Positions 25,201-35,000 of a DNA stretch of 64,000 nucleotides are shown one piece after another; within the stretch, counting starts at the first letter, position 1; the number at the start of each line of letters is the position of its first letter. The DNA is taken from contig JAPDOI010000208.1 of assembly GCA_029168955.1 (NCBI GenBank), positions 1,193,955 to 1,257,954 of the forward strand, read 5' to 3'. The translations under genes and the position numbers were made by a program. Source of the DNA: Aplectana chamaeleonis. Lineage: Eukaryota; Nematoda; Chromadorea; Rhabditida; Cosmocercidae. The notes below the pieces were generated by a model. It had not been told where the DNA came from and did not search any database. It saw nothing but the letters and a program-made list of their open reading frames with translations.

Positions 25201-28200
25201 ACTCACTGTGACGCTTAGTTCCACATAATCGTCTCTTCAGTCGGCTACTCAATCACGAAAAAAAAACAACGGAAATTTGCATTGCCTAATGAAAATCACG
25301 TTCCAAATCACTGTGGCTACATACATGTGTGTAGCTGGTCATCCATTAGACATAACGGACATGTCTCATTTTTCAATCTGTTCCTGACGTCTTCCTCCTC
25401 TTCGTCATCTTCTTCCTTCAGTCTCATTTGCTTTTCGCCGTTTCACACGTGTAATGCTATTCATCAAACGCCAATCGTACGCTTTTATAAATGAGACGAA
25501 CAGATGCAATACGGCATTCTGCTTCCTTAGCCAATCCTTGAGGAACATTGCTAAAACATTATTTTGTTGGTGCAGAAAATAAACTGCGGGGTAAAGTAGA
25601 GTAGTTTAGTGAGGAACAAAACGGTGCATAAGAAGGCAAAAGGCAATAGTAGAGAAATTATATATGGGGACTAGAGATAAGCTGAGTTGCGTTTCGAAAC
25701 CCCTTTGTTTCGCGCATTTTCGGCATTCCGCGTTCCGCATTTCGAAAACCTCAAAAAGTTGTGCGGGACGAGGAAATATCGGGTCATCTGGAACCACATG
25801 TAAGCGGACTTTTTTTCTGGATTCCGGAAATTGGAGCGACCTTATCAATTTGGGAATTTGGAAATGGGAAGGCCAAAAACCATCGGAATTCGGAAATCGG
25901 AAGTTCGTTCGGCGAGATTCTCAACACTCACCTGGAGCCTGTGCTTGCCAAAAAAAGTTGGGCTTATCCTTTTTTATTAATAATTTTTTATGTATTATAA
26001 ATACGATCAACCCTGGCTTTGTGATAAGGGAAGATAGACCCCGAACTCGAATTAAGCGCCCGAAATAACTCCCTAGGGAATTGGCAAGGAAAAGTGTAGA
26101 AAATTCTAATCACATGGATATTTCTGATTTCTTCCGCATTCTCAGGCTTTTTTCCGAAATTCGGAAATCGGAAGGCCAAAAACCATTGGAAGTCGGAGTG
26201 CCGCTCATCGCTGTCTGGAACGGAAGAACATCAGACGTTTTCAGGATTTTTTGCGAAAATTTCGCGTCCCGAAAACCGCATTTCCGCACATTTTCAGTCG
26301 TATCGGGCCCGATTTCCTGAACCTGAGGAAACATTTCCTGTGCAAAAACCCGAAAATAGATTTCTGGACTTTTATATTTTCAATAATCTCATCCCTGACG
26401 GGGACTTGTGTAAAATCTTCACTGTCGTGGAACACATAACACATTGTTTCTACAAGCCTGCTTTTATGTAGTTCAGGGAGGCTACTTTGAGGCCAATCAT
26501 GGATCTTGTGCCTGGATTAATAAACGATGAACCTTTGAGTGGAGGAAAGGGTCCAGCAGCCCGTTGGCAAATCCGCCATCCTTATGCCGATTAAAGAATA
26601 TCCGTTGTTGTGTGTAGAAATTTTACAGTTTTCTAATGAGTTAAAATTTTTGAATGGAAATTTCTCTTTCTTCTGGCAAATTTCGCAATTACATCTCTCC
26701 AAAGTGCTTCGAAGAAAAATGGGGTACCCCCTAATATTTTGTAAGCCTTTACAACGAATTTCTCGATTTTTTCTTCTAGCCTTTTGTTTTATTTTTCTGA
26801 TTTATTGACGAGCCACATAAAAATTCAATAAAAATTACGATCTCCTTGATAATTTTCGTATCTATATGATCATTTATTTACATGTTTTTTCATCTAGTCA
26901 TTCATTCACTCTTTCATTTATGCACATGATTTTCTTTCTCTTCGTCTTCCTTTTCCTTTTTTCGCCCTCTTTTTCCCATTGATTTTCTTCCTTCTCAAAA
27001 TTAGGTAACTTATATGATGATTCTTTTTGAGTTCACAGCTCTCCATTTGGGTGTTTTACCTATGAATTTTTGCTTATTCTTACTTCGATGTTCGCCAATT
27101 CTTTTTTTATGGAAAAAAATTGGCTGTTCCGCAACCGTTTCTATAGCTAATCCCTCCCTTCCTTAGGTTTATGGCCTTATATTCAGCTAGGGTTAATGCT
27201 TTGTCAATCTGTTGTTTGTGTTTTTCTAGAAGCATCCAGGAAGAACTAACAGCCTTGAGAGCTGCAATTCTGTTTCTAGAAATACTAAGTTAAGATCCTT
27301 GGACCACGCGTACATATTATTATCATTGAAATCTAACTGCGTTAGAGTGCATGCGCTAATTCGCGACAAACGCTGCGACATAACGCGACTATACTCCACT
27401 TTGTGCATATGGAAACAGACAGCACGATCTGACACTGCAATCATCAATTTGTTTTCAGCGAAGCCAAAGTGATTCGTGACTCCCAAACGCAAAAGTCAAA
27501 AGGATATGGATTCGTATCGTATCCCTTGAAAGAAGTACGTTGACCCCGTGATCTGCAAGAGTTACTTGTCAGAAAAATCAAGTGATTTTCAGAATGCCGA
27601 AAAAGCCATATCAGCAATGAACGGGCACTGGCTGGGTCGACGAGCTATCCGTACCAATTGGGCGACACGGAGGCCAGCAGACGAAGCCAGAGAAAAACTC
27701 ACTTTTGAACAGGTTCGTTGGCGTCTAGTAAAATCCTTATGTAGTTGTGTCAGAAACCTCGCTGCGGACAGCGCGAGCGGCAGCGTCGCCTCACGCGTTG
27801 AGTATTTTTCTACGGAAAGGGAACCGCTCACTGGGGTGGCATGCATGAACGCTTATGAGGAGGACAGGAAGACGCTCCGCTTCTTCGTGCGATGCATCGG
27901 GCCAGAGGTGAGAAGAAGCATCTGCCTTCCAGGTTGCGTAGAGACGAATCAGCATTCGCGGCGAACTCCCCGCCTAACTGCATTTCTTTCGGTTTGGTCG
28001 CATTCGATTTCTACCCTTTTTTAATTTCGCTTGATAATTTTTTGAGTACTTTTTTCATTTTGCTGTAATATGTTGTTAAAAATAAGCTGTTTCAGATGAG
28101 GATAGAACTAAAATAAATGCAGTTATGCGGGGAGTTCGCCGTGCTCCGGGAGATTGCGTCTCTGCGGAAAGGGGTGGGTCTCTTCTAGCTCGATGCATTG

Positions 28201-31200
28201 CGCGTAGGGGGGCGTTTATACATCCACCCCCAAGCGGCGCGGCGAAGGGCAATTGCATGATATTCATCTTGCGGCGCCGCGTGATCAATATTAGACGATT
28301 GCGCTTCGCCGCGCCGCTCGGCGGCGGAAGTATAAACGACTCCTGGGACGTGGAGCGGCTTCCTGCTCTCCTCATGAGCGCTCATCCGTGCCGCTCCTAA
28401 ATCGTCGGTTGCCTTCTCTCTCACGAGGAAATATTTCAATACAAGTTGCGGAGCGACCGCTCGCGTTGTCCGCAGTGAGATCGGCCTCAGACACTACTGA
28501 ATTATAGCAAGTTGCAGCCTCTCCCTAACATTTCAAGTCGGGCGGTGGGTCACGGCTAAATATTATATTACTGTCGATACTGTGATTCAGCCATGACCGA
28601 ACGTTCTGCAACTCTCTCCGCCCCGCTCGAGATGCCGGAGAAAGTTAGTACTGGTCTTATTGAATAACACAAACTTTTCAGGTTTTTAATTCGACCAAGC
28701 CAGACAACACATCGGTGTATGTAGGAAATGTTAATCCAAATACGACAGGTGAGAGACCTTTCATAAAAAATTGATGAATAAAAAACTTCTGTATGACGTT
28801 TCTATTTTGCCGTTCGTTGATTTCCGGTTGTCGCTTGCTGGCCGCTTTTGAAAGATTTTGTAGATTTTCGTTTGCCGATTTTGCCAACTAGTTCGCCGCA
28901 CATCCCTGGTTCCAATCACGTCACCGAGACCGGCTGAAAACACTGGCCACGAAGGCCAGTGAGTCCGAAGTTCCCTATTATCATGATTCTCAAGGTCGAA
29001 TTCACTTCACTTTATCATGAAAAACGGACCATTCACTGCCGGGTTAACCTAGTTTTAGTAACCGTAACCTTGTAAATCCACATCCCGCTGAGAAGTAGAT
29101 ACTCCTCAAATTTCTTTAGTTACAAAAGCGCTACTAGTTTTCTATAGACTTCGAAAAACTGTTGCCTTAATATTCTAGATTTGCAGTACGCAGAATCCGA
29201 TATCATTTTGGAGAACAGCATACAGCTTTTGACCTTATGGAGGTCATTCTTGTAGTGCATTCCTATTTTGGATAGTTTACTTACTGTCGTCAGGGATCGC
29301 ACTGGCACTTTGCGTTCGTAGTTGAGAGTTTGCACTAATGCACCATAAGGAACGCAAAGTATCAGTGCGATTCTTGCCGACTGTATACATACTCACCTGA
29401 TATGTAGGCTGCTCAATGCTCGAACCGAGAAAATCATTATTTCCAGAAAATGACTTGCGGGAGCCGTTTTCTGTACATGGTGAGATCACGGAGGTGAGGT
29501 TGTTCAAGGCGCAAGGCTACGCGTTTGTTCGATATGAACGCAAGGAATGCGCTACGAATGCCATAATGGATATGAACGGCAAGGAAATCGGTGGCAACAC
29601 GATACGCTGCTCATGGGGACGAATGCAACAAGTGGTGGGTTCTTTCTTTGCTTGAAACACCACAGATTCTCCCGAGGGAAATTGTGAAAATTTAAAGGCA
29701 GTGGTGGCGATCAAATATGCTTGTCGTCTTTTTCTCTCTAAACCCTTCTCCGGGTCTCGAGTAGTATGACCTATGAGAAAAAAACTGCGAAAAAAACACT
29801 GTTTTGGTGCAAATTTGAAGCCTAAACTTTATTGTATTTTGATGGTGGACGAGCCCACTCCACATCATCGGCATCGATGACCTCTTATATCAAGAACATC
29901 AGCTGGCTTGAAATTGAATTTCAATCAATGAACCTTCGGATTTATGTACACATCTAGTCAAAATCATTCAGTGAAGTGCTTGCTTTCATTGTTCAATTGT
30001 TTTATTAGGTAAATTTGCATTTATTTCTTCCTCTGAGTGTCGATGATTTTGGACTGCTTGGCATGAGACTGCAATCTTTTTGGTCGACGCTGTGCACGTG
30101 TGCACGAACTGGTGTCTTCGGGCCTTAGAATCTCTATTTCTAGCCCGTTTTTGACCGCGTTACCTTCATATTTTTTTCAGCTGTTTTTGATCTAAGCTGA
30201 TTTTTGTAGTTTTTCGATAACATTTTTCATCGTGACCACTGCCTTTAATGGCGCATCAAAATGGAATATCAAATGTATACCGATAATACTAGACGTCTAC
30301 TCTGGAGATCACTTGTGTACAAAAAATCAGTCGTACCCAAGTAGAGAGCTGTTCATGCTCTTAGTCGCCCTCTCAGCCAGATTCATGACTTACTTGACCT
30401 AATCGGTTGGCTTTCGCCTGACGCGGTCATTCCGCATCATCACCGAGGTGTGCCGTCCTAGTAGTCAGCCGTGTCCATTTTTCACGGTCTTCAGCCACAA
30501 TTTGAACACATTCCATCCAGCTGTCACTATTCCATTTTCTGCGAAACGAAACATCGCCCCCTAAGGTTACCCGGGACGCGTGCCCAGCCTTGCGCGGGAG
30601 GTATGATCCCGGCCTTTCAAAAAATCTGCATGTCGCCGCGATGAAATCTGTGTTGCTCTTCATTGAACAACGAGGCCATATTATCGCTGCGATTTCCATG
30701 TTTCCTCGAAATTTCGAGAATGTTTTAAAAACGGAGGTGTCAGTCGTTCTTGGATGACTATCTCATCCCACATCACTGCGCGATCTGCTCATCGAAACAA
30801 TCGATTCTCTCCCATGCGCAATATCGCCACGATTGATCAATACCGCTCTTTCTTAAAGGCATCGTACGCGCTGAAAACCATGTTTCGTCTTTAAGCGTTT
30901 TTGAGATGTTAGCCCCCTATAGTGACTAAAGGTAGCGAAAAGCCCGCTCAAAAACGTTAACTTTTCAAGAAAAAACGTTTTAGAAAAACTTCGGAAAATC
31001 ATTTGAATTTCGCGCCGGCATCGACTCGGGATAGTTACGCGGAGGACGCAAGGAACAGTTCTACAATTCGTCCATTGGCGCAGCGTTGGAAGCAATCGCT
31101 CGTTGTGTGACGAGAAATTTCCAGTCGATAATGCCACTTTCGTCCGACGGTGCGTCAGCGCACAGTGGCATGCCCTGTACTTAGCGACACGACATTCTGG

Positions 31201-31706
31201 TCAAATATTGCGAAAGTGCCAAATGACTGACGGAAGGGCCGGCCCCTTTTGACGGAATTCCTCACTTTTCACTTGCTCTATGCTCACAATGGTACGTTCT
31301 TGAGCAGCCAAGCTCGTTGTACGGTCTCACTTTGGCCCGAGGAAGGGATTGAGCATAGAAAATGGAGAGTGGATTTCAGCGCGTACGATGCCTTTAAGCA
31401 TCGCCGCGACGGTAGTATGATCCCGGCCTTTGTGAGAGTATTTGTGTTCCATCGCGTGCAAAATGTGACCCGAAGTGATAGGTCATACCAGATTGACAAA
31501 AACACATTTTTATCCAGTTCTAGAATAACCGCAGAAAATTCAGAGCTAATATTTTTCAGGCGCCCACAACGCAGGTGCTGCCAGACTTATCGCCGTTACT
31601 TACGCCATCGTTTTTACCGAGTACAATCAGCGTCCCGAATGTGTTCTACAATCCATTCTACCCGCAGGTCTACAATCCTTCTCTAATTCCACAATGGCAA
31701 GCATAG
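13143..31706 (+). CDS. tiar: TIA-1/TIAR-like RNA-binding protein with two RRMs (8 exons)
   Basis: Proteins of this family bind U/AU-rich RNA in nucleus and cytoplasm, influence splicing and translation, and form stress granules. Exons are 13143-13256, 13324-13378, 16642-16729, 27459-27534, 27593-27712, 28682-28748, 29447-29634 and 31560-31706; all phases join to give 284 residues. RRM2 spans residues 58-136 (RNP2 HVFVGD 60-65, RNP1 KGYGFVSY 100-107), followed by the typical WLGRR-IRTNWATR end. RRM3 is 160-230 (RNP2 SVYVGN 162-167, RNP1 QGYAFVRY 196-203). The tail is Pro/Tyr/Asn-rich, about 48 residues, much shorter than usual. RRM1, present in typical three-RRM members, was not found upstream. 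The first-exon ATG follows TTATTCAG directly, as at a nematode trans-splice site. The start and first donor are the least certain parts; identity from exon 2 onward is strong. Confidence 0.88.
13324..13378 (+). CDS. tiar: TIAR-like exon 2 (linker before RRM2)
   Basis: Acceptor TTAATTGCAG, donor GTAAGT. It reads EIKNALANAPQEPKIDTS plus the first base of a Lys codon. The P-KIDTS-K-HFHVFVGDL junction with exon 3 matches the linker that precedes RRM2 in this family, which fixes the frame. Confidence 0.85.
13443..14984. mobile_element. TIR element, 1.54 kb, flanked by TCA target duplications
   Basis: It lies 64 bp after the exon 2 donor. The left arm (CAGTGGAAGTG, then GATAGTATCTCTTGTGCCTC and further, to about 13570) is inverted at 14860-14984. 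TCA stands directly outside both ends (13440-13442 and 14985-14987). The interior contains a nested MITE (13740-14217); without it the element is about 1.06 kb. It is homologous, in opposite orientation, to the element interrupted by the LINE at 18.6-23.0 kb. No transposase frame is present, so it is non-autonomous. The superfamily is unassigned: the 3-bp T-N-A target pattern is the main clue. Confidence 0.85.
13740..14217. mobile_element. MITE nested in TIR element (AAAGGCACAGTCCAA ends)
   Basis: Ends AAGGCACAGTCCAACTTC and GAGCTTGGACTGTGCTTT are inverted, with TA at each side. The interior (GTGGACGAGTTGTCCG, GATTCCAATGAT, GAGCTGACCT-AGTA) is colinear with the element at 24052-24542. Insertion into an existing TIR element gives the relative age. 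Confidence 0.85.
14988..16401. other. Intron sequence, no gene seen
   Basis: Part of the intron between exons 2 and 3. Several 60-80 codon frames occur without motifs. A GC-richer stretch at 15770-15930 resembles decayed repeat sequence, but I cannot assign it. Confidence 0.4.
16402..16537. mobile_element. Short GC-rich MITE, copy 1 (136 bp)
   Basis: Left end GGGTCTGTTTACACTTCCAC then CGCCGAGCGGC; right end GCCGCTCGGCGGCGGAAG then ACGACCCC, forming about 30-bp inverted ends. It ends 104 bp before exon 3. A second copy of the same size is at 28207-28343. Confidence 0.8.
16642..16729 (+). CDS. tiar: TIAR-like exon 3 (RRM2, RNP2)
   Basis: Acceptor TTGTATTTCAG, donor GTAAGC. It encodes HFHVFVGDLSPE and the first helix (LKEAFAVHGEV), ending inside a Ser codon completed 10.7 kb downstream. 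The family signature HVFVGDLSPE makes this the anchor exon of the gene. Confidence 0.95.
16730..18603. other. Intron sequence, no gene seen
   Basis: Start of the 10.7-kb intron that splits RRM2. It is AT-rich with short frames on both strands; no repeat family shared with the rest of the window was recognised. Confidence 0.4.
18844..19848 (+). pseudogene. RTE-like LINE endonuclease domain
   Basis: This frame encodes an exonuclease-endonuclease-phosphatase domain that nicks target DNA to prime retrotransposition. Visible motifs: TLNCRSL near residue 12, QETRL with the metal-binding Glu at 43, SAHAPT 111-116, GIDANAKMG with Asp149/Asn151, and SDH at 255-257. The frame shifts just after residue 310, and the true continuation (VKCIQDASKEALPVVQPKKK) is read in another frame. 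The start ATG is the first in frame. Confidence 0.88.
19975..21829 (+). pseudogene. RTE-like LINE reverse transcriptase domain
   Basis: The frame at 19975-20904 carries the RT fingers and palm: NGKAGGDDNITAEMLK, NYRGISLL, QAGFRPGRSTIDQVF and LDFEAAFD. A single extra base near 20868 shifts GVRQ-SVAGPFLFNFAVDD into the next frame (to 21829), which holds the catalytic YADDIVLF and the C-terminal LRLLGHILRR region. All catalytic aspartates are therefore present but split by the shift. A further shift separates it from the endonuclease part. Confidence 0.9.
22996..24050. other. Intron sequence with a weak inverted repeat
   Basis: No gene. TTTATAA-CGG-nn-CACAAACTC-TG around 23295-23330 is partly mirrored at about 23465-23510, so another decayed fold-back of about 230 bp is likely. 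The flanking minus-strand frame at 23440-23691 has no recognisable domain. Confidence 0.4.
24052..24542. mobile_element. MITE, AAAGGCAGTGTTCACGAT family
   Basis: Ends AAAGGCAGTGTTCACGATAA and TTATCGTGGACACTGCCTTT are inverted with one mismatch. The interior matches 13740-14217 in the same orientation over about 300 bp. It lies in the long intron. Confidence 0.87.
24543..27458. other. Intron sequence, no gene seen
   Basis: The last 2.9 kb of the 10.7-kb intron. GGAAGGCCAAAAACCAT occurs twice (25867 and 26170, direct, one base differing after it), each beside GGAAATCGGAA motifs, so 25.7-26.3 kb is probably an old duplicated repeat. The 115-codon frame at 24871-25218 shows no domain. Confidence 0.4.
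27459..27534 (+). CDS. tiar: TIAR-like exon 4 (RRM2, RNP1)
   Basis: Acceptor TTGTTTTCAG, donor GTACGT. It encodes EAKVIRDSQTQKSKGYGFVS and YPLKE, the RNP1 strand of RRM2. It is too short to stand out as an open frame; it was found from the phase left by exon 3. Confidence 0.95.
27593..27712 (+). CDS. tiar: TIAR-like exon 5 (RRM2 end)
   Basis: Separated from exon 4 by a 58-bp intron (acceptor GATTTTCAG, donor GTTCGT). Forty codons cover AISAMNGHWLGRRAIRTNWA and the linker to RRM3. NWATR ends RRM2 in TIA-1 and TIAR proteins. Confidence 0.95.
27747..28494. repeat. Fold-back element in intron 5, with nested short MITE
   Basis: GTGTCAGAAACCTCGCTGCGGACA (left) and the reverse complement of the right end at 28440-28494 share CTGCGGACA-CGCGAGCGG and further blocks such as CTTATGAGGAG and GCAGGAAG-CGCTCC. 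It occupies most of the 969-bp intron. Inside the right half lies a copy of the GC-rich 136-bp MITE (28207-28343). Confidence 0.75.
28207..28343. mobile_element. Short GC-rich MITE, copy 2
   Basis: GGGGGCGTTTATACATCCAC through GCGGCGGAAGTATAAACGAC. The ends pair with each other and with copy 1 at 16402-16537. Both copies sit close to exons of the same gene. Confidence 0.75.
28682..28748 (+). CDS. tiar: TIAR-like exon 6 (RRM3, RNP2)
   Basis: Acceptor CTTTTCAG, donor GTGAGA. It reads VFNSTKPDNTSVYVGNVNPN then TT and the first base of a Glu codon; NTSVYVGN is the RNP2 strand of RRM3. Confidence 0.93.
29296..29371. repeat. 76-bp inverted repeat
   Basis: ATCGCACTGGCACTTTGCGTTC at 29296-29317 is inverted, with three mismatches, at 29350-29371. 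The arm also resembles 7408-7430. It lies in the intron between exons 6 and 7. Confidence 0.7.
29447..29634 (+). CDS. tiar: TIAR-like exon 7 (RRM3, RNP1)
   Basis: Acceptor TTATTTCCAG. It encodes most of RRM3 including QGYAFVRY and ending IRCSWGRMQQV. The donor is taken as GTGGGT at 29635, the same type as exon 1; GTGGTG three bases earlier is also in phase and would drop one Val. Confidence 0.93.
29693..30247. mobile_element. MITE, AAAGGCAGTG family, diverged copy
   Basis: TTAAAGGCAGTGGTGGCGAT (left) and ATCGTGACCACTGCCTTTAA (right) are inverted ends, with TA on both sides. It begins 58 bp after the exon 7 donor. Confidence 0.85.
30390..30556 (-). mobile_element. Truncated 3' end of the RTE-like LINE
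   Basis: On the minus strand this matches about 21735-21900 of the 18.6-kb LINE, including the codons for RNSDSWMECVQIVAEDREKW, the GGCACACCTCGGTGA-GATG stretch and the CCGATTAGGTCAAGTAAGT tail. This is a typical 5'-truncated insertion in the last intron of the TIAR-like gene, opposite to the gene. Confidence 0.85.
30853..31397. mobile_element. MITE, TTAAAGGCATCGTAC family, copy 2
   Basis: Ends TTAAAGGCATCGTACGCGCT and AGCGCGTACGATGCCTTTAA are a perfect 20-bp terminal inverted repeat, better preserved than in copy 1 (4422-5026). The interior is colinear with copy 1. It ends 163 bp before the last exon. Confidence 0.9.
31560..31706 (+). CDS. tiar: TIAR-like exon 8 (C-terminal tail and stop)
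   Basis: Acceptor ATTTTTCAG. The 48 residues include FYNPFYPQVYNPSLIPQWQA and then TAG. The Pro/Gln/Tyr/Asn-rich character fits the prion-like tail of the family but it is short. No clear AATAAA follows within 60 bp; a fold-back element begins at 31771. Confidence 0.85.
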   Translation, partial: APTTQVLPDLSPLLTPSFLPSTISVPNVFYNPFYPQVYNPSLIPQWQA

Positions 31707-31770
31707 GTTATCAATTCCAGTCTGTGAATTCTTGTTTGTAAACTAGTCATAATACATCCACATATTGCAT

Positions 31771-32055
31771 GTACTGTGCTTATCTGGGCTGAATTCCGGT
31801 CCGCAATTGCGTCTTGACACGCTTTGCGGTCGCTCGCTCCAGAGTAGGAAGAGCTTCCAACGCCGTAGCCGCCGATCTGCTGACTTTAGGTGGGTTTTGG
31901 AAATTGGAAACTAAGTAAAATTAGAGAAAATTGTATAAAAAAGCCACATCGAGTCGGCTTTCGCGCTGGGAACCCGACTGACTCGAGCGCGTGGGGCCGC
32001 AAAGCGTGTCGAGACGTAATGGCGGACCGGAATTTGACCCAGATAAGCACAGTAC
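31771..32055. repeat. Fold-back MITE downstream of TIAR-like stop
   Basis: GTACTGTGCTTATCTGGG starts an arm of about 75 bp (with GAATTCCGGTCCGC and GACACGCTTTGCGG) that is inverted from 32055 leftward. It begins 65 bp after the stop codon, so it may contribute to the 3' untranslated region. Confidence 0.85.
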
Positions 32056-35000
32056 TGTCGAATGTCTGTTTTTATAGTCAGTGTCATTTTGTCATATATG
32101 TAATAATTAAGACATGTGTCTTCGTAATCGATATCTTCCTAACATGGCGCTAGCAGAGTATTGGTGCGCTTCGTTCGTTTCTCAAAGTTTAACACATCAA
32201 TTCCCAATATTCAAACTGAAAACGAGGTTTCAATACGACTACATATATTAACTTTATTAAGTGTTAGTGTAATTGCTTTTGTTTTCCCTACATCTCACCT
32301 CTCATCGTACGCAGACCAAATATCTCTATTCAAGTCTAATGTATTTCATATGAACGCGGCACTTCTATTTTCGCCCGGTGCGCGTGTATGCAGAGCGGCT
32401 CAACCGCAGGCCTCCGCTGTCAAATAAAGTAGGAACGAAATCCACCGATGTATCTGTTTACAGCAGTTTTGAACGAACGTAACTTATTGTCTACTGACGT
32501 TCAAGAATAACTCTCTTCTCTGATATCTCATTTATAATATTTGATTTGTGTACACTTAATTAAGTTATGCATCAGCTGTGTTATATTTAAAATGATCCCC
32601 TATGCAGTCCACTAGGATATTTACTTGTCTATAAATTTTGATGAGAAACTGTTGGGTGTACGTACATATGCTTATACAAGTATAACATTTACACGAACCC
32701 GAATGGACTTGAAAACAAAGCCTGTTTAGAACTGCATAACCTTACAGTCGACGCACGCTCGCCCGGCGCCGCGTGGCAGCAGCAGGTACCCTACAATATG
32801 ATTTTTCTCGGAATATTGTGTACAATTATTTTGTGCTGGAAAATGAGCACTCGCATCTCGGCACGCATGGGCGGTGCTATTGCGGACTGACTGACTCGGG
32901 TGCGGAGGAACCTACAGTGTCAAAACGAGATTCTTATAATTCTTTTGCGTGCGTGTGCGAGCGCGCGCTGCTTCCTTGCGCTCTCTCATTCGTTCCCTTG
33001 TTCCGCACACGCGCGCGAATAAAACATGAAAACTTCGTTTTAAAGGCATCGTACACGCAAGAAAAACCGTGTGTAATTTTTTTCCATGTTTTCGTGCAGG
33101 CAGTTTTATGAGATACAGCGTAATAGTGGGAAGGCCTCACAAAACCCTCAATTTTCATTTGAAAAAAAAACCGTTCTGAAATGTCTCGCGTTATTCACTT
33201 CACACCTCCTCCGTCGGTTTCGGTGTGTCAGGTGCAATACGTTTTTTTTTCTCGAGCGTCGGAACTGTTTTTTTGATTTAAACTTATTGAGTCGGTAAAT
33301 CTGCCTTGCTTCTAATGAAACCTATTCAAAAAAAAAAGTGCCCATTGGTCACATTTGGATGCTGCGACTTCCCGATATAAAAATTTTTGAATACTGGATC
33401 GTCTGCGTAGGTGAAGGCGCTTCTGTTCCTCGTGCTAGATGACTGGGGAACTTGTGGCGGATCCTCGTTTTTAACCACTCCAGCTTCAGAACCATGCGTT
33501 TTTAACGCGCGAAACTTCACCGCTATACTTTATCGGGCTCATTCATTAAATTGAGCCTGAAAATGAAAAGTGGTTCTCAGTGTGAACGATACGCTTGGGA
33601 CAGAACGCACACTCCCTGACATGTCAGGCGTTTGGAACAGTGGAGAGGCTCATCCGAAAACGCCTGCCTTGGTGAAGGCCTCTCGACACGCACGCTAGCA
33701 GCGTGGACACACAGTTTCATCCGGACGGACTTTACACGCATAGATTCACTTCAAAATAGTCAGTCCTGTTCGTCTGACTCATTCAAACGGCTACAATTCT
33801 CTTATAAACTGTCAACAAGGTTGGCGTTGTACCATTCTCTCAGATGGTTCTGCCATCGAAAAAGCTGCAGAAGCTAGTTCGTCAACCTTGCCCAGGGCAA
33901 TGTTCGGGAGAGCCCAGCACGAATCTGAGGTCACCTTCCAACTTCCGGAAGATTACTTACTTACATGAACGCCTGGCTTTTCTGCGACGCATTCAGCCCA
34001 CTTCTCTGCCTAGTTGTGCCATACTAATGATCAGCCGTGGCCATCGGTGACGGCGTCGCTGCAAAATTCTTGGCGTCGCTCTCCTGAGCGAGAGAAATTG
34101 GGCTCGACCATGACTTGTCGCCGAATCATATTTCTGTCTCTGCGTCTCTTACCTCTTCGCCGCCCTCTGTTCGATTGAAAAAACAGTGAAGTAGGGGAAA
34201 TAGATATTTTATTGTGAGTCAATGGACAGGTACTAACAAAGCAGCACCAACAAATAAAAAGAAACTACGGCGGGATGGCAGCTACAGCGACCAAAATGGT
34301 CGAAATAGTTTTTATCGCGCGACGTTGTTGCCGTCGCTGCTAGCTCGCGCACCATGTCAAGCTCACGGTGATCCGAGGACCACCGTAAGAACGAGGGGGT
34401 CATTATTTTTTTCTGGGAATTTGAAATTTTTGGGTAGGGGGGTCGTTATTTTTTTGACAAATCTAAAATAATGTCTGTATCGCTGAAAATCGAATTTCGA
34501 GGCAAAATTGTCTGGGCCATGATTATTTACCATGTAATAGTAAGCATTATCGATTTCACAAGAGCGGTTTGAAACGAAAAGTAAAGTAAATCATCAAACG
34601 TGTACTAGCTCAATATTACCTCTTCTACAACATTTGGAATTTACATTACTCCGTGGTTTTCTAGCGAAATCCGATGAAAGCGGGGACTGTTTTTATTGCT
34701 TCGAAAGTCGTTAGGCCACGAGTGCAAACTTCAAGCAGAACTAGCAATAGAAGGTTTTTCACGATGGCACTGCACCCTGTATAGCACAGTACTTCTGGTG
34801 TAAGGCGACTGAGTTCGTCATCGAATCTTGGCGTACTGTTTAGTCTGCATCTTTTTCGCGTCGTCTATATGTTTGGGTCAACCTCTGGTGTTTAACTTAG
34901 CATTCGCAGGTTTATACATGTCGATGTTTTCGAAATTCGCTATTTCACATTGTAACATCTCCAGCAGTATGTGACGACCCAAAGCATAGAGGAAGTCCTC

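Noticed and set aside
24871..25218. 115-codon frame in the long intron
   Set aside because: No recognisable motif, and it lies inside a repeat-rich intron.
33041..33060. Seventh AAAGGCA MITE
   Set aside because: Only the left terminus is present; no matching right end was found within 1 kb.
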